DNA of 64,000 bases from Acidobacteriota bacterium (lineage in GTDB: Bacteria > Acidobacteriota > Terriglobia > Terriglobales > SCQP01), in the NCBI GenBank assembly GCA_027314025.1, contig DAHVCP010000046.1, forward strand, positions 107,999 to 171,998, written 5' to 3'. This document shows positions 44,458 to 52,842 of the stretch, piece by piece. A program made the translations under genes and the position numbers. Numbering within the stretch: position 1 is the first letter of the stretch; every line of letters starts with the position of its first letter. Under the pieces are notes generated by a model. That model was given only the letters and a program-made list of their open reading frames with translations. It ran no database searches and was not told where the DNA came from.

Positions 44458-45236
44458 ATCCGGACCGTTTAGAAGCGATTTTGGCGGCGGTCGCCGCCGG
44501 GCAGATCAATCCGGCGCAGGCGGCGGAGCGCTTGCGTCATTGGCCCTTCGAGGATTTGGGCTTCGCGCGAGTGGACCACCACCGCGCCCTGCGCCAAGGC
44601 ATGGCGGAGGTGATCCTGGCGGCGGGCAAGACCCCGGCCCAGGTGGCGGCGATCGCGGCAACCATCGCCAAGCATTCGTCCCGCCTGCTGATTACCCGCG
44701 CCGACGCCGCCAGCTACCGCGCGGTGCGGCGCCGCCTGCCGGCGGCTCAATACCACCCCTTGTCGCGGGTGATTACGCTGCGAACGGGCCCGGCGGTGCG
44801 GCGGCGCGCGGGATCGCGCGGCGGCCAGCCGGCGCAAGACGGCATTCTCGTGCTTGCGGCCGGAACCAGCGACATTCCGGTTGCGGAGGAGGCCGTGCTG
44901 ACGGCGGAAGCCATGGGCAGTCCGGTGCGCGCCATCTATGACGTGGGTGTGGCCGGTTTGCACCGCTTGCTGGCCGAGCGGCATGCGCTGGCGGCCGCAC
45001 GGGTCATCATCGTGGCGGCGGGCATGGAAGGGGCATTGCCCAGCGTCGTCGGCGGCCTAGTGGCCGTGCCCGTGATCGCCGTCCCCACCAGCGTGGGGTA
45101 CGGCGCCAGCCTCGGCGGCCTGGCGGCTCTGCTGGGGATGCTCAATTCCTGCGCCTCGAACGTCGTGGTGGTGAACATCAACAATGGCTTCGGCGCCGGC
45201 TACGCCGCCTCGTTGATCTGCCGCGCCGGCGGCTAG
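44454..45236 (+). CDS. larB: Nickel-pincer cofactor biosynthesis protein LarB
   Basis: LarB carboxylates and hydrolyses nicotinic acid adenine dinucleotide, first step of the nickel-pincer nucleotide used by lactate racemase LarA. The 260-residue protein has an N-terminal helical region and an AIR-carboxylase-like (PurE) domain: VDHHRALRQGMAEVILAAGK near 39, ILVLAAGTSDIPVAEEA near 138, YDVGVAGLHRLL near 162, AAGMEGALPSVVGGL near 187, PTSVGYGASLGG near 209 and NINNGFGAGYAASLI at the end. LarC and LarE are not in the window. The location after galK is unusual. Confidence 0.92.
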   Translation: MNPDRLEAILAAVAAGQINPAQAAERLRHWPFEDLGFARVDHHRALRQGMAEVILAAGKTPAQVAAIAATIAKHSSRLLITRADAASYRAVRRRLPAAQYHPLSRVITLRTGPAVRRRAGSRGGQPAQDGILVLAAGTSDIPVAEEAVLTAEAMGSPVRAIYDVGVAGLHRLLAERHALAAARVIIVAAGMEGALPSVVGGLVAVPVIAVPTSVGYGASLGGLAALLGMLNSCASNVVVVNINNGFGAGYAASLICRAGG

Positions 45237-45241
45237 CGCCG

Positions 45242-46408
45242 CTATTTGTTGTCCAGCGCGATGGGAAAGTCCATGCGGCGGCCGCCGCGGCGGCCGCCGG
45301 AAGCCGCCGCCACCGCGTACTCCGCCGCAAACCCTTCGCGGTACATCGGCGTCAGCACGCCTTCGGCTTCGCGCGTGAACTGCAGGCGGCCCGCCGGGTC
45401 CAGATCCACGCGCACCATGTCTCCCAGCTTGACCTGGCCGGTCGCCATCAGCTTGGCCAGCGGCGACACCAGATTGCGTTCGATGGCGCGCTTCAGGTGC
45501 CGCGCCCCGTATTTGGGGTCATAGCCTTCCTGCAGCAGATAATCCTTCAGCCGGGAGGTGCATTGAAACAAAAACGGATGCGGACCGTTGGCGGCCAGAA
45601 TCCGCTGCTGCACGCGGGCCAGCTCGATCTCCAATATGTTCGCCAGGTCTTCCGGGCGCAGATTGTGGAACACCACCGTGCGGTCAATGCGATTCATGAA
45701 CTCCGGCGAGAACTTGCGCCGGGCGGCTTCCACCGCGACCCGTTCCACCTTGCCGTCCAGCAATGCGCTGGGGCCGGCCGCGGGGGGATTGAATCCCAGG
45801 CCGCCTTCCACCAGGTTGGACATCTCCGCTGCGCCCAAATTGCTGGTCATAAAGATCATGGTTTGCGAAAAGTCCACGCGGCGGTTGTCTCCCAGCGTCA
45901 GCGTCGCGCGGTCCAGAATGCCCAGCAGCAATTGCCACAGCGCGTCGCTGGCCTTTTCGATCTCATCGAACAGCACCAGGCTGAGCCGCGCGCGGTCGGT
46001 GTGCCACTGATTGAGCGCCTCTTGCGTGAGCACCGGATGGGTTTCGCGGTGTCCCAGGTAGCCGGGCGGCGAGCCGATGAGTTTGGCGATTTCGTGGCTG
46101 TGCTGAAACTCGGCGCAGTCCACTTTGATGACGGCGCGGGCGTCACCGAATAGCGTCTCCGCCATGGCTTCCACGGTGCGAGTTTTGCCCGAACCCGTGG
46201 GGCCGAGAAACAGCAGGTTGGCGATCGGCCGATTGGGAGGTTGCAGGCCGGCCAGAAACGTCTGGTAGATTTCCACCAGGGTCTCCAGGGCCGCGCCTTG
46301 CCCGACGACTTTGGCGCGCACGGTGGCGTCAAACTGTCGCGCCTCCTCGCATCTGCGCGAAGGATCCAAGATTTCCCGGCTGCCGAATCTAGCTTGCATT
46401 TTGGCCAC
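45242..46408 (-). CDS. Single-ring Clp/HSP100-like AAA+ ATPase
   Basis: This 388-residue protein corresponds to the second AAA+ domain of ClpA/ClpB/ClpC alone. It has Walker A LGPTGSGKTRTVEA near 72-85, pore loop IGSPPGYLGHRE near 112, Walker B LVLFDEIEKA near 147, sensor 1 IFMTSNLGAAEM near 188, an Arg-finger segment KFSPEFMNRIDR near 233, and the small D2 domain with sensor 2 YGARHLKRAIERN near 310. It lacks the N-domain, first ring and coiled coil of Clp proteins. A GLGFN tripeptide region lies where ClpC has its ClpP-binding VGF loop, so protease partnering is possible. GTG 46408 has AGGGAG upstream. It pairs with the next upstream gene. Confidence 0.85.
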   Translation of the reverse strand: MAKMQARFGSREILDPSRRCEEARQFDATVRAKVVGQGAALETLVEIYQTFLAGLQPPNRPIANLLFLGPTGSGKTRTVEAMAETLFGDARAVIKVDCAEFQHSHEIAKLIGSPPGYLGHRETHPVLTQEALNQWHTDRARLSLVLFDEIEKASDALWQLLLGILDRATLTLGDNRRVDFSQTMIFMTSNLGAAEMSNLVEGGLGFNPPAAGPSALLDGKVERVAVEAARRKFSPEFMNRIDRTVVFHNLRPEDLANILEIELARVQQRILAANGPHPFLFQCTSRLKDYLLQEGYDPKYGARHLKRAIERNLVSPLAKLMATGQVKLGDMVRVDLDPAGRLQFTREAEGVLTPMYREGFAAEYAVAAASGGRRGGRRMDFPIALDNK

Positions 46409-46470
46409 GCAATCTCTCCCTACCTGCCGCCCGCGGGAGCGTCTTGGAGCGGCGGTGAACGCTGTTTCCC

Positions 46471-46923
46471 TTAGCTGCCGAACTTGCGCGCCTCCAGGCT
46501 GCCGGCGTCGGCGGGGGTGGAACCGGGCGCCCGGCTGGTCCAGGCGGAAAGTTTGGCGTCCAGCGCGCCGCGCAACGTGCGCAGATCCTGCACCAGTTCC
46601 TGCATTTCGCTGCCCGCATGGCGCGCCACCAACTCCCAATCCAATTCGTTCAGGTCCATCACCAGTCCACGAATCCCCCGGGACAGTTGGCGCACTCCCT
46701 CGGGGTCGGCAAACGGCGAGGCAAAGCTTTCATTGGCTCGCTGTCGCACCGCGGCCCAATCAATTTCCATGCCAGGGTGCGCCTGGCGAACCTGCTGCAC
46801 CACTTCTTCCGTGACCCGGGGACGATTGCCCAGGCAGGCCAGGTGGACCTGCCGCACCCGCCCGTCCTCACGCACGTTGTGCACCAGGTAGTAGGATTTG
46901 CCTTTTTTGCGCACAAAGGCCAT
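46471..46923 (-). CDS. Conserved small protein paired with the AAA+ ATPase
   Basis: This 150-residue protein starts MAFVRKKGKSYYLVHNVRED, then GRVRQVHLACLG. This resembles the short N-terminal module seen in some IS1634/IS4-type transposases and stand-alone proteins, here without any transposase catalytic domain. The rest is helical (EEVVQQVRQAHPGMEIDWAA, then MDLNELDWELVARHAG and MQELVQDLRTLRGALDAKLS) with a Ser/Ala/Gly tail. GGAAAGGA lies at Shine-Dalgarno distance from ATG 46923. It ends 62 bases before the AAA+ start on the same strand. It could be a substrate adaptor or DNA-binding partner; this is speculation. Confidence 0.7.
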   Translation of the reverse strand: MAFVRKKGKSYYLVHNVREDGRVRQVHLACLGNRPRVTEEVVQQVRQAHPGMEIDWAAVRQRANESFASPFADPEGVRQLSRGIRGLVMDLNELDWELVARHAGSEMQELVQDLRTLRGALDAKLSAWTSRAPGSTPADAGSLEARKFGS

Positions 46924-47245
46924 GTTGTCGGTCCTTTCCAAACCACTCGTGCGGCTGTGATTTGCAGCCGTGGTGGTGATGGCCCCACCACGTTCGATAG
47001 ATGCGGAGGCTGAAAACTGACGTTGTCCGGAGGCCCCATTCGTGGGGGTGGCGCCGGCCTCGGGAGCCGCCCGAGGCAGCTGCCCCAGCGTCGCTGCCGG
47101 CTGGTCGTACGTCCAGGCTGACGACCGTGGTTCCGCTCCTCTTGTGCCGGCCCTGAACGGAATCCACTCCGTTGTACATTCGATGGAACCACCCGGTGCC
47201 GGCCGCAAGCGGCGGCCCCGGGCGAGAGAACAAGGGGCGGGTACT
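46924..47245. other. 322-base divergent promoter region with inverted repeats
   Basis: This gap separates the AAA+/small-protein pair (minus) from the putative glycosidase (plus). AACGGA (47156-47161) and TCCGTT (47168-47173) form a perfect inverted repeat with a six-base centre. It immediately precedes a TACATT -10-like box (47175-47180) directed at the plus-strand gene, which is an operator-like arrangement. GGCTG (46950-46954) and CAGCC (46962-46966) form a smaller hairpin in the leader of the minus-strand gene. No coding sequence is seen. Confidence 0.45.
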
Positions 47246-48478
47246 GTGAACTCAACTTTCGGAAGCGGCGCCCAATCGAACGCGTACCGGAGCGGGTGCC
47301 TCCGCCTGGCGGCATCGCTGCTGGCCATGTCCCTACTGGCGATCGCGGCTACCGGACCGGCGCCGGGCTATGCGGATGGCCGCGTGCCCACCAGCAAGTA
47401 CACCGAGATCCGGGCCCTGTATCTGACCGGGGTCGTGGCCGGCATGCCGCGGGGCAAGCGGCTGGCCAAGGAATGGCGTGCCGCCGGCGGCAACGCCGTC
47501 GTCTTCAACGTGAAGGATGAAGACGGCGTGGTGAGCTTCAACTCCGGCTTGCCGCTGGCGAATCACTATGCGCGGCCCTACATTCCACATCTGCATGCCT
47601 GGGTGCAATGGATGCACGCCCATGGGTTGTATGTCATCGCCCGGCAGGACCTGTTCAAGGACGAACGCCTGGTGCATGCCCATCCCGAGTTGGGAATCCA
47701 TTCCCGCGCCACCGGCGGTTTGTGGTTTCACGGCCGCTATCCCGACCCCTCCCTGCCCGCCGTGCAGCGCTACAACCTAGCGCTGGCCAAGGAAGTGGCG
47801 CAAGCGGGCGTGGATGAATTGCAACTCGACTACATCCGCTTTCCGGTCGTCGGGCATCAAAAAGACGCCGAGTTCTACTATCAAAAGGCGCATCCGGGTT
47901 GGACCCGCGCCGATGTCATCACGCAGTTCGTCTACCAGGTTCGCCGGGAACTGCGGCCCTACCATGTCCATCTGTCCTTGGATGTGTTCGGAGTTATGGG
48001 CTGGGCGCGGCCACGCGATATGGCCAACACCGGGCAGGACATCGTGGCGTTGTCCTACTACTGTGACGTGATTTGCCCGATGATCTATCCGTCCCATTTT
48101 TTCCACTTCGACGACATTCCCAACCCCGGCGACCGGCCCAAGCATTTCATACGCATTTCCATGCAGCGGTTTGACCGGGCGACGCGGGGTACGGGCGTGG
48201 TGATCCGGCCGTGGTTGCAGGCTTTCTCCTGGCACACGCACATCTACAATCCCCACTACATCCAGGTGCAGGTGCGGACCGCGTGGCAGCAGCACGGGGA
48301 TGGTTTCCAATTGTGGAATGCGGGGAATTTCTACGGCGTGGCGATGCGGGCCATGCCGGCGATGTTTGCCAAGCCCGCGGCGTATTGGTCCGGCGGTTTT
48401 CCCTATCCGGTCCGTGTCCGAACCACGACGGCAAAATCCGTGCCGACTGCCAGTCCCACAGCCCCGACCAGGCGGTAG
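47246..48478 (+). CDS. Exported putative glycoside hydrolase (DUF4015-like)
   Basis: This 410-residue protein has an export signal (LRLAASLLAMSLLAIAATG, then GYADG) and a TIM-barrel-like domain of the DUF4015 putative glycosidase type. It shows YTEIRALYLTGVVAGMPRG near 53, NAVVFNVKDEDGVVSF near 86 (acidic residues on a strand end), VIARQDLFKDERLV near 130, VDELQLDYIRFPVVG near 188 and ICPMIYPSHFF near 273. The QLDYIRFP motif is the family's hallmark. GTG 47246 is used because a GGGCGGG purine run precedes it and the signal peptide then has a normal length; ATG 47183 is possible. The substrate is unknown. Confidence 0.8.
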   Translation: MNSTFGSGAQSNAYRSGCLRLAASLLAMSLLAIAATGPAPGYADGRVPTSKYTEIRALYLTGVVAGMPRGKRLAKEWRAAGGNAVVFNVKDEDGVVSFNSGLPLANHYARPYIPHLHAWVQWMHAHGLYVIARQDLFKDERLVHAHPELGIHSRATGGLWFHGRYPDPSLPAVQRYNLALAKEVAQAGVDELQLDYIRFPVVGHQKDAEFYYQKAHPGWTRADVITQFVYQVRRELRPYHVHLSLDVFGVMGWARPRDMANTGQDIVALSYYCDVICPMIYPSHFFHFDDIPNPGDRPKHFIRISMQRFDRATRGTGVVIRPWLQAFSWHTHIYNPHYIQVQVRTAWQQHGDGFQLWNAGNFYGVAMRAMPAMFAKPAAYWSGGFPYPVRVRTTTAKSVPTASPTAPTRR

Positions 48479-48511
48479 GGGCCGATCGCGGCCGGCGGCG
48501 AACGGGACCGG

Positions 48512-48517
48512 TATAAT
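48512..48517 (+). promoter_or_regulatory. -10 element for ilvE
   Basis: A perfect TATAAT lies 34 bases before ATG 48552, giving a predicted leader of roughly 27 bases. No -35 box and no strong Shine-Dalgarno sequence are seen. Confidence 0.5.
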
Positions 48518-48551
48518 TTGGGGTTGCAGTTCTTTGGCTACGGAAACCCCG

Positions 48552-49502
48552 ATGGCTATCAAAAAAACCGCGAAGATTTGGCACAACGGCCGGTTTATTC
48601 CCTTCGACGACGCTCGGATCCACGTGCTGTCTCACGTGGTCAGCTATGGATCCGCGGTCTTTGAGGGCATCCGCTGCTACCAAACTTCGCGCGGCCCCGC
48701 CATCTTCCGTCTGCCCGAGCATGTGCGGCGGCTGATCAACTCCGCCAAGATCTACCGCATGGCGCCGGAGTTTGCGCGCGAGACGTTGGAGCAAGCCTGC
48801 GTGGACGTGATCCGCGAAAATCACCTCACGGCCGCCTATCTGCGCCCATTGGTGCTGCGCGGCTATGGGAGCCTGGGCGTGCTGCCCGGGGAAAATCCCA
48901 TCGAGGTGTACATCGCGGCCTATGAATGGGGCCGGTATCTGGGCGGCGACGCCCTGGAGCAGGGCGTGGACGTCTGCATCTCCAGTTGGCGGCGCATGGC
49001 GCCGGACACGTTGCCGGCCATGGCCAAGGCGGCCGCCAACTATATGAACTCGCAGTTGATCAAGATGGAAGCGGTGACCAACGGGTACTCCGAGGGCATC
49101 GCGCTGGACATGCAAGGATTCATCAGCGAAGGCAGCGGCGAGAATCTGTTCTTGGTGCGCGACGGGGAATTGGTGACGCCGCCTTTGAGCAACAGCGTGC
49201 TGCCCGGCATAACTCGTGATTCCATCGTGACGATTGCCGCCGATCTGGGCATCCCCTGCCGGGTCGAGCCGATTCCGCGCGAGGCCGTCTACGTGGCCGA
49301 CGAGATGTTCTTCTGCGGCACCGCGGTGGAGGTGACGCCGATCCGCTCCGTGGATCGGGTCCCGGTCGGCGCCGGCAAACGCGGGCCGATAACCGAGGCC
49401 GTTCAGCGCCGCTTTTTTGCCATTGTCACCGGTGAACGCGAAGACAACCGGGGCTGGCTGACTCCGGTCGAGACGTTGCAACCCGTCGGCGGCAAGGGCT
49501 GA
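48552..49502 (+). CDS. ilvE: Branched-chain amino acid aminotransferase
   Basis: IlvE makes Leu, Ile and Val from their 2-oxo acids using glutamate; it is a fold-type IV PLP enzyme. The 316-residue protein contains KIWHNGRFIPFDDARIHVLS at the start, SYGSAVFEGIRCY near 30, LRPLVLRGYGSLGVLP near 98, the PLP-lysine segment LPAMAKAAANYMNSQL near 157-172, EGIALDMQGFISEGSGENLF near 180 and FFCGTAVEVTPI near 254. These are typical IlvE motifs. No other ilv or leu gene is adjacent; the threonine-dehydratase-type gene at 61.7 kb could feed the same pathway. Confidence 0.95.
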   Translation: MAIKKTAKIWHNGRFIPFDDARIHVLSHVVSYGSAVFEGIRCYQTSRGPAIFRLPEHVRRLINSAKIYRMAPEFARETLEQACVDVIRENHLTAAYLRPLVLRGYGSLGVLPGENPIEVYIAAYEWGRYLGGDALEQGVDVCISSWRRMAPDTLPAMAKAAANYMNSQLIKMEAVTNGYSEGIALDMQGFISEGSGENLFLVRDGELVTPPLSNSVLPGITRDSIVTIAADLGIPCRVEPIPREAVYVADEMFFCGTAVEVTPIRSVDRVPVGAGKRGPITEAVQRRFFAIVTGEREDNRGWLTPVETLQPVGGKG

Positions 49503-49701
49503 GCGCTCGCCGCCGGCGGCGCCGTCCATTGGGGCCGCAGTAATGTTGGCGCCGGAGCGGCGCATACAATCCGCCGGCGCGCCGACTGACGCCGCTCGCG
49601 CCGTGCTGCGAACGCCGAAGCCCACGGGTGAGTGGACGAAGCCTCCGCGCCTTCCCCGCAGGCGTTGCTAAACAAACCTCGCCGCGGCAGCCGCTCCGGC
49701 T

Positions 49702-49707
49702 TAGAAT
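49702..49707 (+). promoter_or_regulatory. -10 element, leaderless small membrane protein
   Basis: TAGAAT is followed by six bases (CGGCGG) and ATG 49714, matching the leaderless pattern. Confidence 0.42.
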
Positions 49708-49713
49708 CGGCGG

Positions 49714-49959
49714 ATGGCAACCGAAAAATCCGTGCCTAACCTCAACCAGAACGTGTGGGTCTTGGTCGTCTTCCTGGGCGCTCTGGGGGCCGCCGAATAT
49801 TGGCACCTCTCCGTCCTGGAATGGACGGCACTCCCGGCCGCCGCGTTCTGCGTCGGCTGCGTGATTTGCTCGACGTTCTGGAACACGCGCCACTATTGCA
49901 GGAGGAAGGCGCACCAGTTGCGCATGGTGGGAATCGTGAGGCCGCGCCCCTCCGCGTAG
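49714..49959 (+). CDS. Small membrane protein, unknown function
   Basis: This 81-residue protein has two hydrophobic segments (VWVLVVFLGALGAAEYW, about 14-30, and TALPAAAFCVGCVICSTFW, about 38-56) and a short basic C-terminus with a Cys/His-containing stretch (NTRHYCRRKAHQL). No family is recognised. Its start is supported by a TAGAAT box six bases upstream and by sensible protein sequence from the first codon. It stands alone between ilvE and the glycosyltransferase. Confidence 0.58.
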   Translation: MATEKSVPNLNQNVWVLVVFLGALGAAEYWHLSVLEWTALPAAAFCVGCVICSTFWNTRHYCRRKAHQLRMVGIVRPRPSA

Positions 49960-50279
49960 GAGACGGACGCGACCGCCGAGCTCCGCCCCCCGGTTCGCGT
50001 AATCCATTGTCGCCGTTGGCCGCAAACGGGCAAAACAGTGGAACCGCCCGCGGTGCGGATTCCGTCCCTGCGCCCTGGCGCTCCCTTACCGCTGAGGCCC
50101 AGATCGCGGCCATTCCCGGACCGTCCCAAGCCCGAACCAACTTCGAACCGGCCCCAAACACCAACCCGGCGTCCTTGATCGGGTCAGTCACTGCGTCTTC
50201 CGTGCCCGTACCGCCGGCTGAGCGGCTTCGGTGGCTGGGGTTCCGGACTACGCAGGCCGGCGACGATGGTCTGCGGCGC
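49960..50279. other. 320-base gap, nothing recognised
   Basis: Open frames cross it on several strands but their translations are Pro/Arg/Ala-rich and continue into antisense of the neighbouring glycosyltransferase, so I take them as by-products of high GC. I see no repeat unit, RNA gene or promoter box that I can support. Confidence 0.4.
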
Positions 50280-51917
50280 TCAGCCAGCCAGCACGGCTGG
50301 TTGGGGCTCGTCGGTTGGGGTGGCCGCCGGACGGCGGCGATGGAAGCGGCCCTGCAACAGCGAGGATAGGCCCGTGATCCAAAAGCCCATCACGAACAGC
50401 AGGATGAAGGGGATGGTGATGAAGTTGGCGCATTGCCAGGCGAAGATCGCCACCCAAAAGAAAATGCCGCCTAGGGCCAGCTCGATCAGCGGCGCCCAGC
50501 CGGTGCGGCGCCGGTATTTGCTCTTGCCCACCTTCTGGCCACGCGCCTGCAATCCGAACTTCGGAGTGCGGCGGAAGGAACTCTTGATGCCCAGCAGCGC
50601 TTCCAGCACCGCTCGGCTGTTGGTGACGGCCAGGCCGATGCCCACGCCCATGACCACGGGCATGATGAGCACGGTCTTCCACCAGGATTTCGGGTACAAC
50701 TCGCGCTGCGCCGCCAAATAGAACGAAGAGATGGAAAAACTGGCGGCGATAAACAAGGGCAGGTCAATGTACAGCATTTGGAACCAGCCCTGATAGAAGC
50801 GGACGATCATCGCCGGCAGCACCAGGGCGCAGAGGGCGATCATCAGCGGATAGGAGATGTTGGCCGTGAGGTGGCACCAAGCTTCGATTTTCTGGTGCCG
50901 GCTGACGTCCTTGCGGCGCAGCAGCCGGGGCAGAATCTTGCGCGAGGTTTGAATCAGGCCCTTGGCCCAGCGCGCCTGCTGCACCTTGAAGGCGTTCATC
51001 TCGGCCGGCAACTCCGAGGGACATTCCACCTCGGGAAGATACAGGAACTTCCAGCCGGCGAGTTGGGCGCGGTAGGAGAGGTCGGTGTCTTCGGTCAGGG
51101 TGTCGTGCTGCCAGCCGCCGGCGGACTCGATGGCGGCGCGCCGCCACACGCCCGCGGTGCCGTTGAAGTTGAAAAACAGGCCGGTGCGGTAGCGGGCGCC
51201 ATGTTCTAGGACGAAATGCCCATCCAGCAGGATGGCTTCAATCCGCGTCAGCCAGGAATAATCCCGGTTGATATACCCCCAGCGCGTTTGCACCATGGCC
51301 AGCCGCGGGTCGGTGAAGTAGTCCATCGTGCGCCGCAGGAAATCGGGCGGCGGAACGAAATCCGCGTCGAAGATGGCGATGAACTCGCCATGAGCGGCTT
51401 CCATGCCGGCTTGCAGCGCCCCCGCCTTGAAGCCCGCGCGGTTGTCGCGGTGCAGAAAGACGATGGGCAATCCCTGCGCCGCGTAGCGCTCCACCACCTC
51501 CTCGGCGACCGCCGTGGTTTCGTCGGTGGAGTCGTCCAGCAGCTGGATTTCCAGCCGGTCACGGGGATAATCCAAGCGGCAGACCGCCTCGACCAGGCGT
51601 GCGACCACGAACTGTTCGTTGTAGATCGGCAACTGCACCGTGACCCGCGGCAACTCGGTGAAACGCGCCGCCGGCTCCTTGGCGCGGCGGCCCCGGTTCT
51701 TGTAATAGAAAAAAACCAGTGCGTAGCGGTGGCAGCCGTAGAACGCCAGAATGGTCAGGACGGTGAAATAAGGGATCAGCAGGGAAAAATCAAAGGCGTT
51801 GGGCTGATACAACGGCCCGCCCGAGGCGCCCACGGTGAACGTCGTGTTCAGCCATTGCTGCTGGACATATTGCCAGAAGCCGCTGGGGGCGAATGCGAGC
51901 AGACTGGCCAGAGTCAT
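50280..51917 (-). CDS. Processive membrane GT2 (cellulose-synthase-like)
   Basis: This 545-residue inner-membrane glycosyltransferase begins with an N-terminal hydrophobic segment (about 45-65). The GT2 catalytic domain has VTVQLPIYNEQFV near 91, IQLLDDSTDETT near 122, FIAIFDADFVPPP near 177 (DxD), HDTLTEDTDLSYRAQ near 269 (TED) and KVQQARWAKGLIQT near 314 (QxxRW). Three to four C-terminal membrane helices follow (about 355-420 and 480-525). The QxxRW motif marks processive enzymes of the cellulose/mannan synthase type; a glucomannan- or CsbB-like product is equally possible. No Bcs partner is adjacent. A TACAAT box lies about 36 bases upstream. Confidence 0.87.
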   Translation of the reverse strand: MTLASLLAFAPSGFWQYVQQQWLNTTFTVGASGGPLYQPNAFDFSLLIPYFTVLTILAFYGCHRYALVFFYYKNRGRRAKEPAARFTELPRVTVQLPIYNEQFVVARLVEAVCRLDYPRDRLEIQLLDDSTDETTAVAEEVVERYAAQGLPIVFLHRDNRAGFKAGALQAGMEAAHGEFIAIFDADFVPPPDFLRRTMDYFTDPRLAMVQTRWGYINRDYSWLTRIEAILLDGHFVLEHGARYRTGLFFNFNGTAGVWRRAAIESAGGWQHDTLTEDTDLSYRAQLAGWKFLYLPEVECPSELPAEMNAFKVQQARWAKGLIQTSRKILPRLLRRKDVSRHQKIEAWCHLTANISYPLMIALCALVLPAMIVRFYQGWFQMLYIDLPLFIAASFSISSFYLAAQRELYPKSWWKTVLIMPVVMGVGIGLAVTNSRAVLEALLGIKSSFRRTPKFGLQARGQKVGKSKYRRRTGWAPLIELALGGIFFWVAIFAWQCANFITIPFILLFVMGFWITGLSSLLQGRFHRRRPAATPTDEPQPAVLAG

Positions 51918-52199
51918 TCAAGGCACCGAAGTTGGCGGAAATCGCGGCAGGTTCATTGTACCGAACCAGCGGCCTGGGCCCAGGCCGCCCAGGGCCCTCG
52001 CCCGCCGCCCGGCGGCTTCCGGGCAGTGCCGTAGGCGCTCCCAGCGGGAGCCGCAGGCGGTCCTTCTCCGCCCGCTTGCCGTTCGCCTATGCCATACTCG
52101 GCGTCTGGTCGGCGGGGAAGCGCTCGCTCCGCTGATGCGCCGCCGTTCGCGGGCACGGGCAGCGGCGCCGCGGCTGTGGGCCAGCCGTGCAGTCCTGGA

Positions 52200-52778
52200 A
52201 TGAACCCTTTCATGGAATGGATCTTAGCTAGCGCCTCGCCGCGGCGACGGCAACTATTGCAGCAGATTGGCCATGCCGTGCGGGTATGGCCCGCCGACGT
52301 GGATGAGGCTCCCCGGCCGGGCGAGGCAGCGCCCGAGTTGGTGCGGCGGCTGGCGCGGACCAAGGCCGAGGTGGTTGCGGCGGCGATGGCGCAAATGCAA
52401 GAGCGGGGCTCCGCGCCCATCTTGGGCGCGGATACGGTGGTGGTTTTGGCGGGCGAAATCCTCAACAAGCCGGCGGACGCGACCGAGGCGGTCGCCATGC
52501 TGGAGCGCCTTTCCGGCCAAATGCATGAGGTTTGGACCGGGTTGTGCGTGCTGCGTCCGGGCCTGGCGGCGGCCGAAGCCGCGGAGATGACGCGGGTGTG
52601 GTTTGCGCCCCTTTCGGCCGCCGAAATCGCCGCCTACGTGTCCAGCGGCGAACCACTGGACAAGGCGGGCGCCTATGGAATCCAGGGCCCGGCAGCCCAG
52701 TATATTCCCCGCATTGAGGGCAGTTACTCCAACGTCATGGGCTTGCCTCTCCACCGCTTACGGGAGCTGCTGGCGTAG
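52200..52778 (+). CDS. maf: Maf-like nucleotide pyrophosphatase
   Basis: This 192-residue protein has the Maf signature ILASASPRRRQLLQQIG near 8-24, VDEAPRPGEAAPELVRRLAR near 34, PILGADTVVVLAGEILNKP near 75-93 (catalytic Asp), RLSGQMHEVWTGLCVL near 104 and DKAGAYGIQGPAAQYIPRIE near 153, then GSYSNVMGLPLHRL. These enzymes hydrolyse dTTP, UTP and modified nucleotides, and affect septum formation when overproduced. ATG 52200 is chosen over ATG 52212; neither has a good Shine-Dalgarno sequence. It is convergent with thiD. Confidence 0.93.
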   Translation: MNPFMEWILASASPRRRQLLQQIGHAVRVWPADVDEAPRPGEAAPELVRRLARTKAEVVAAAMAQMQERGSAPILGADTVVVLAGEILNKPADATEAVAMLERLSGQMHEVWTGLCVLRPGLAAAEAAEMTRVWFAPLSAAEIAAYVSSGEPLDKAGAYGIQGPAAQYIPRIEGSYSNVMGLPLHRLRELLA

Positions 52779-52842
52779 CCGCCGCAACGCGGCGCAGCGC
52801 GGGGACGCGCCCTCGGGCCCCCGCCAGGGGCCGCCGTGCCGC

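Noticed and set aside
48147..49625. 492-codon minus-strand frame over the glycosidase and ilvE genes
   Set aside because: It is antisense to two well-identified genes and has no recognisable motif.
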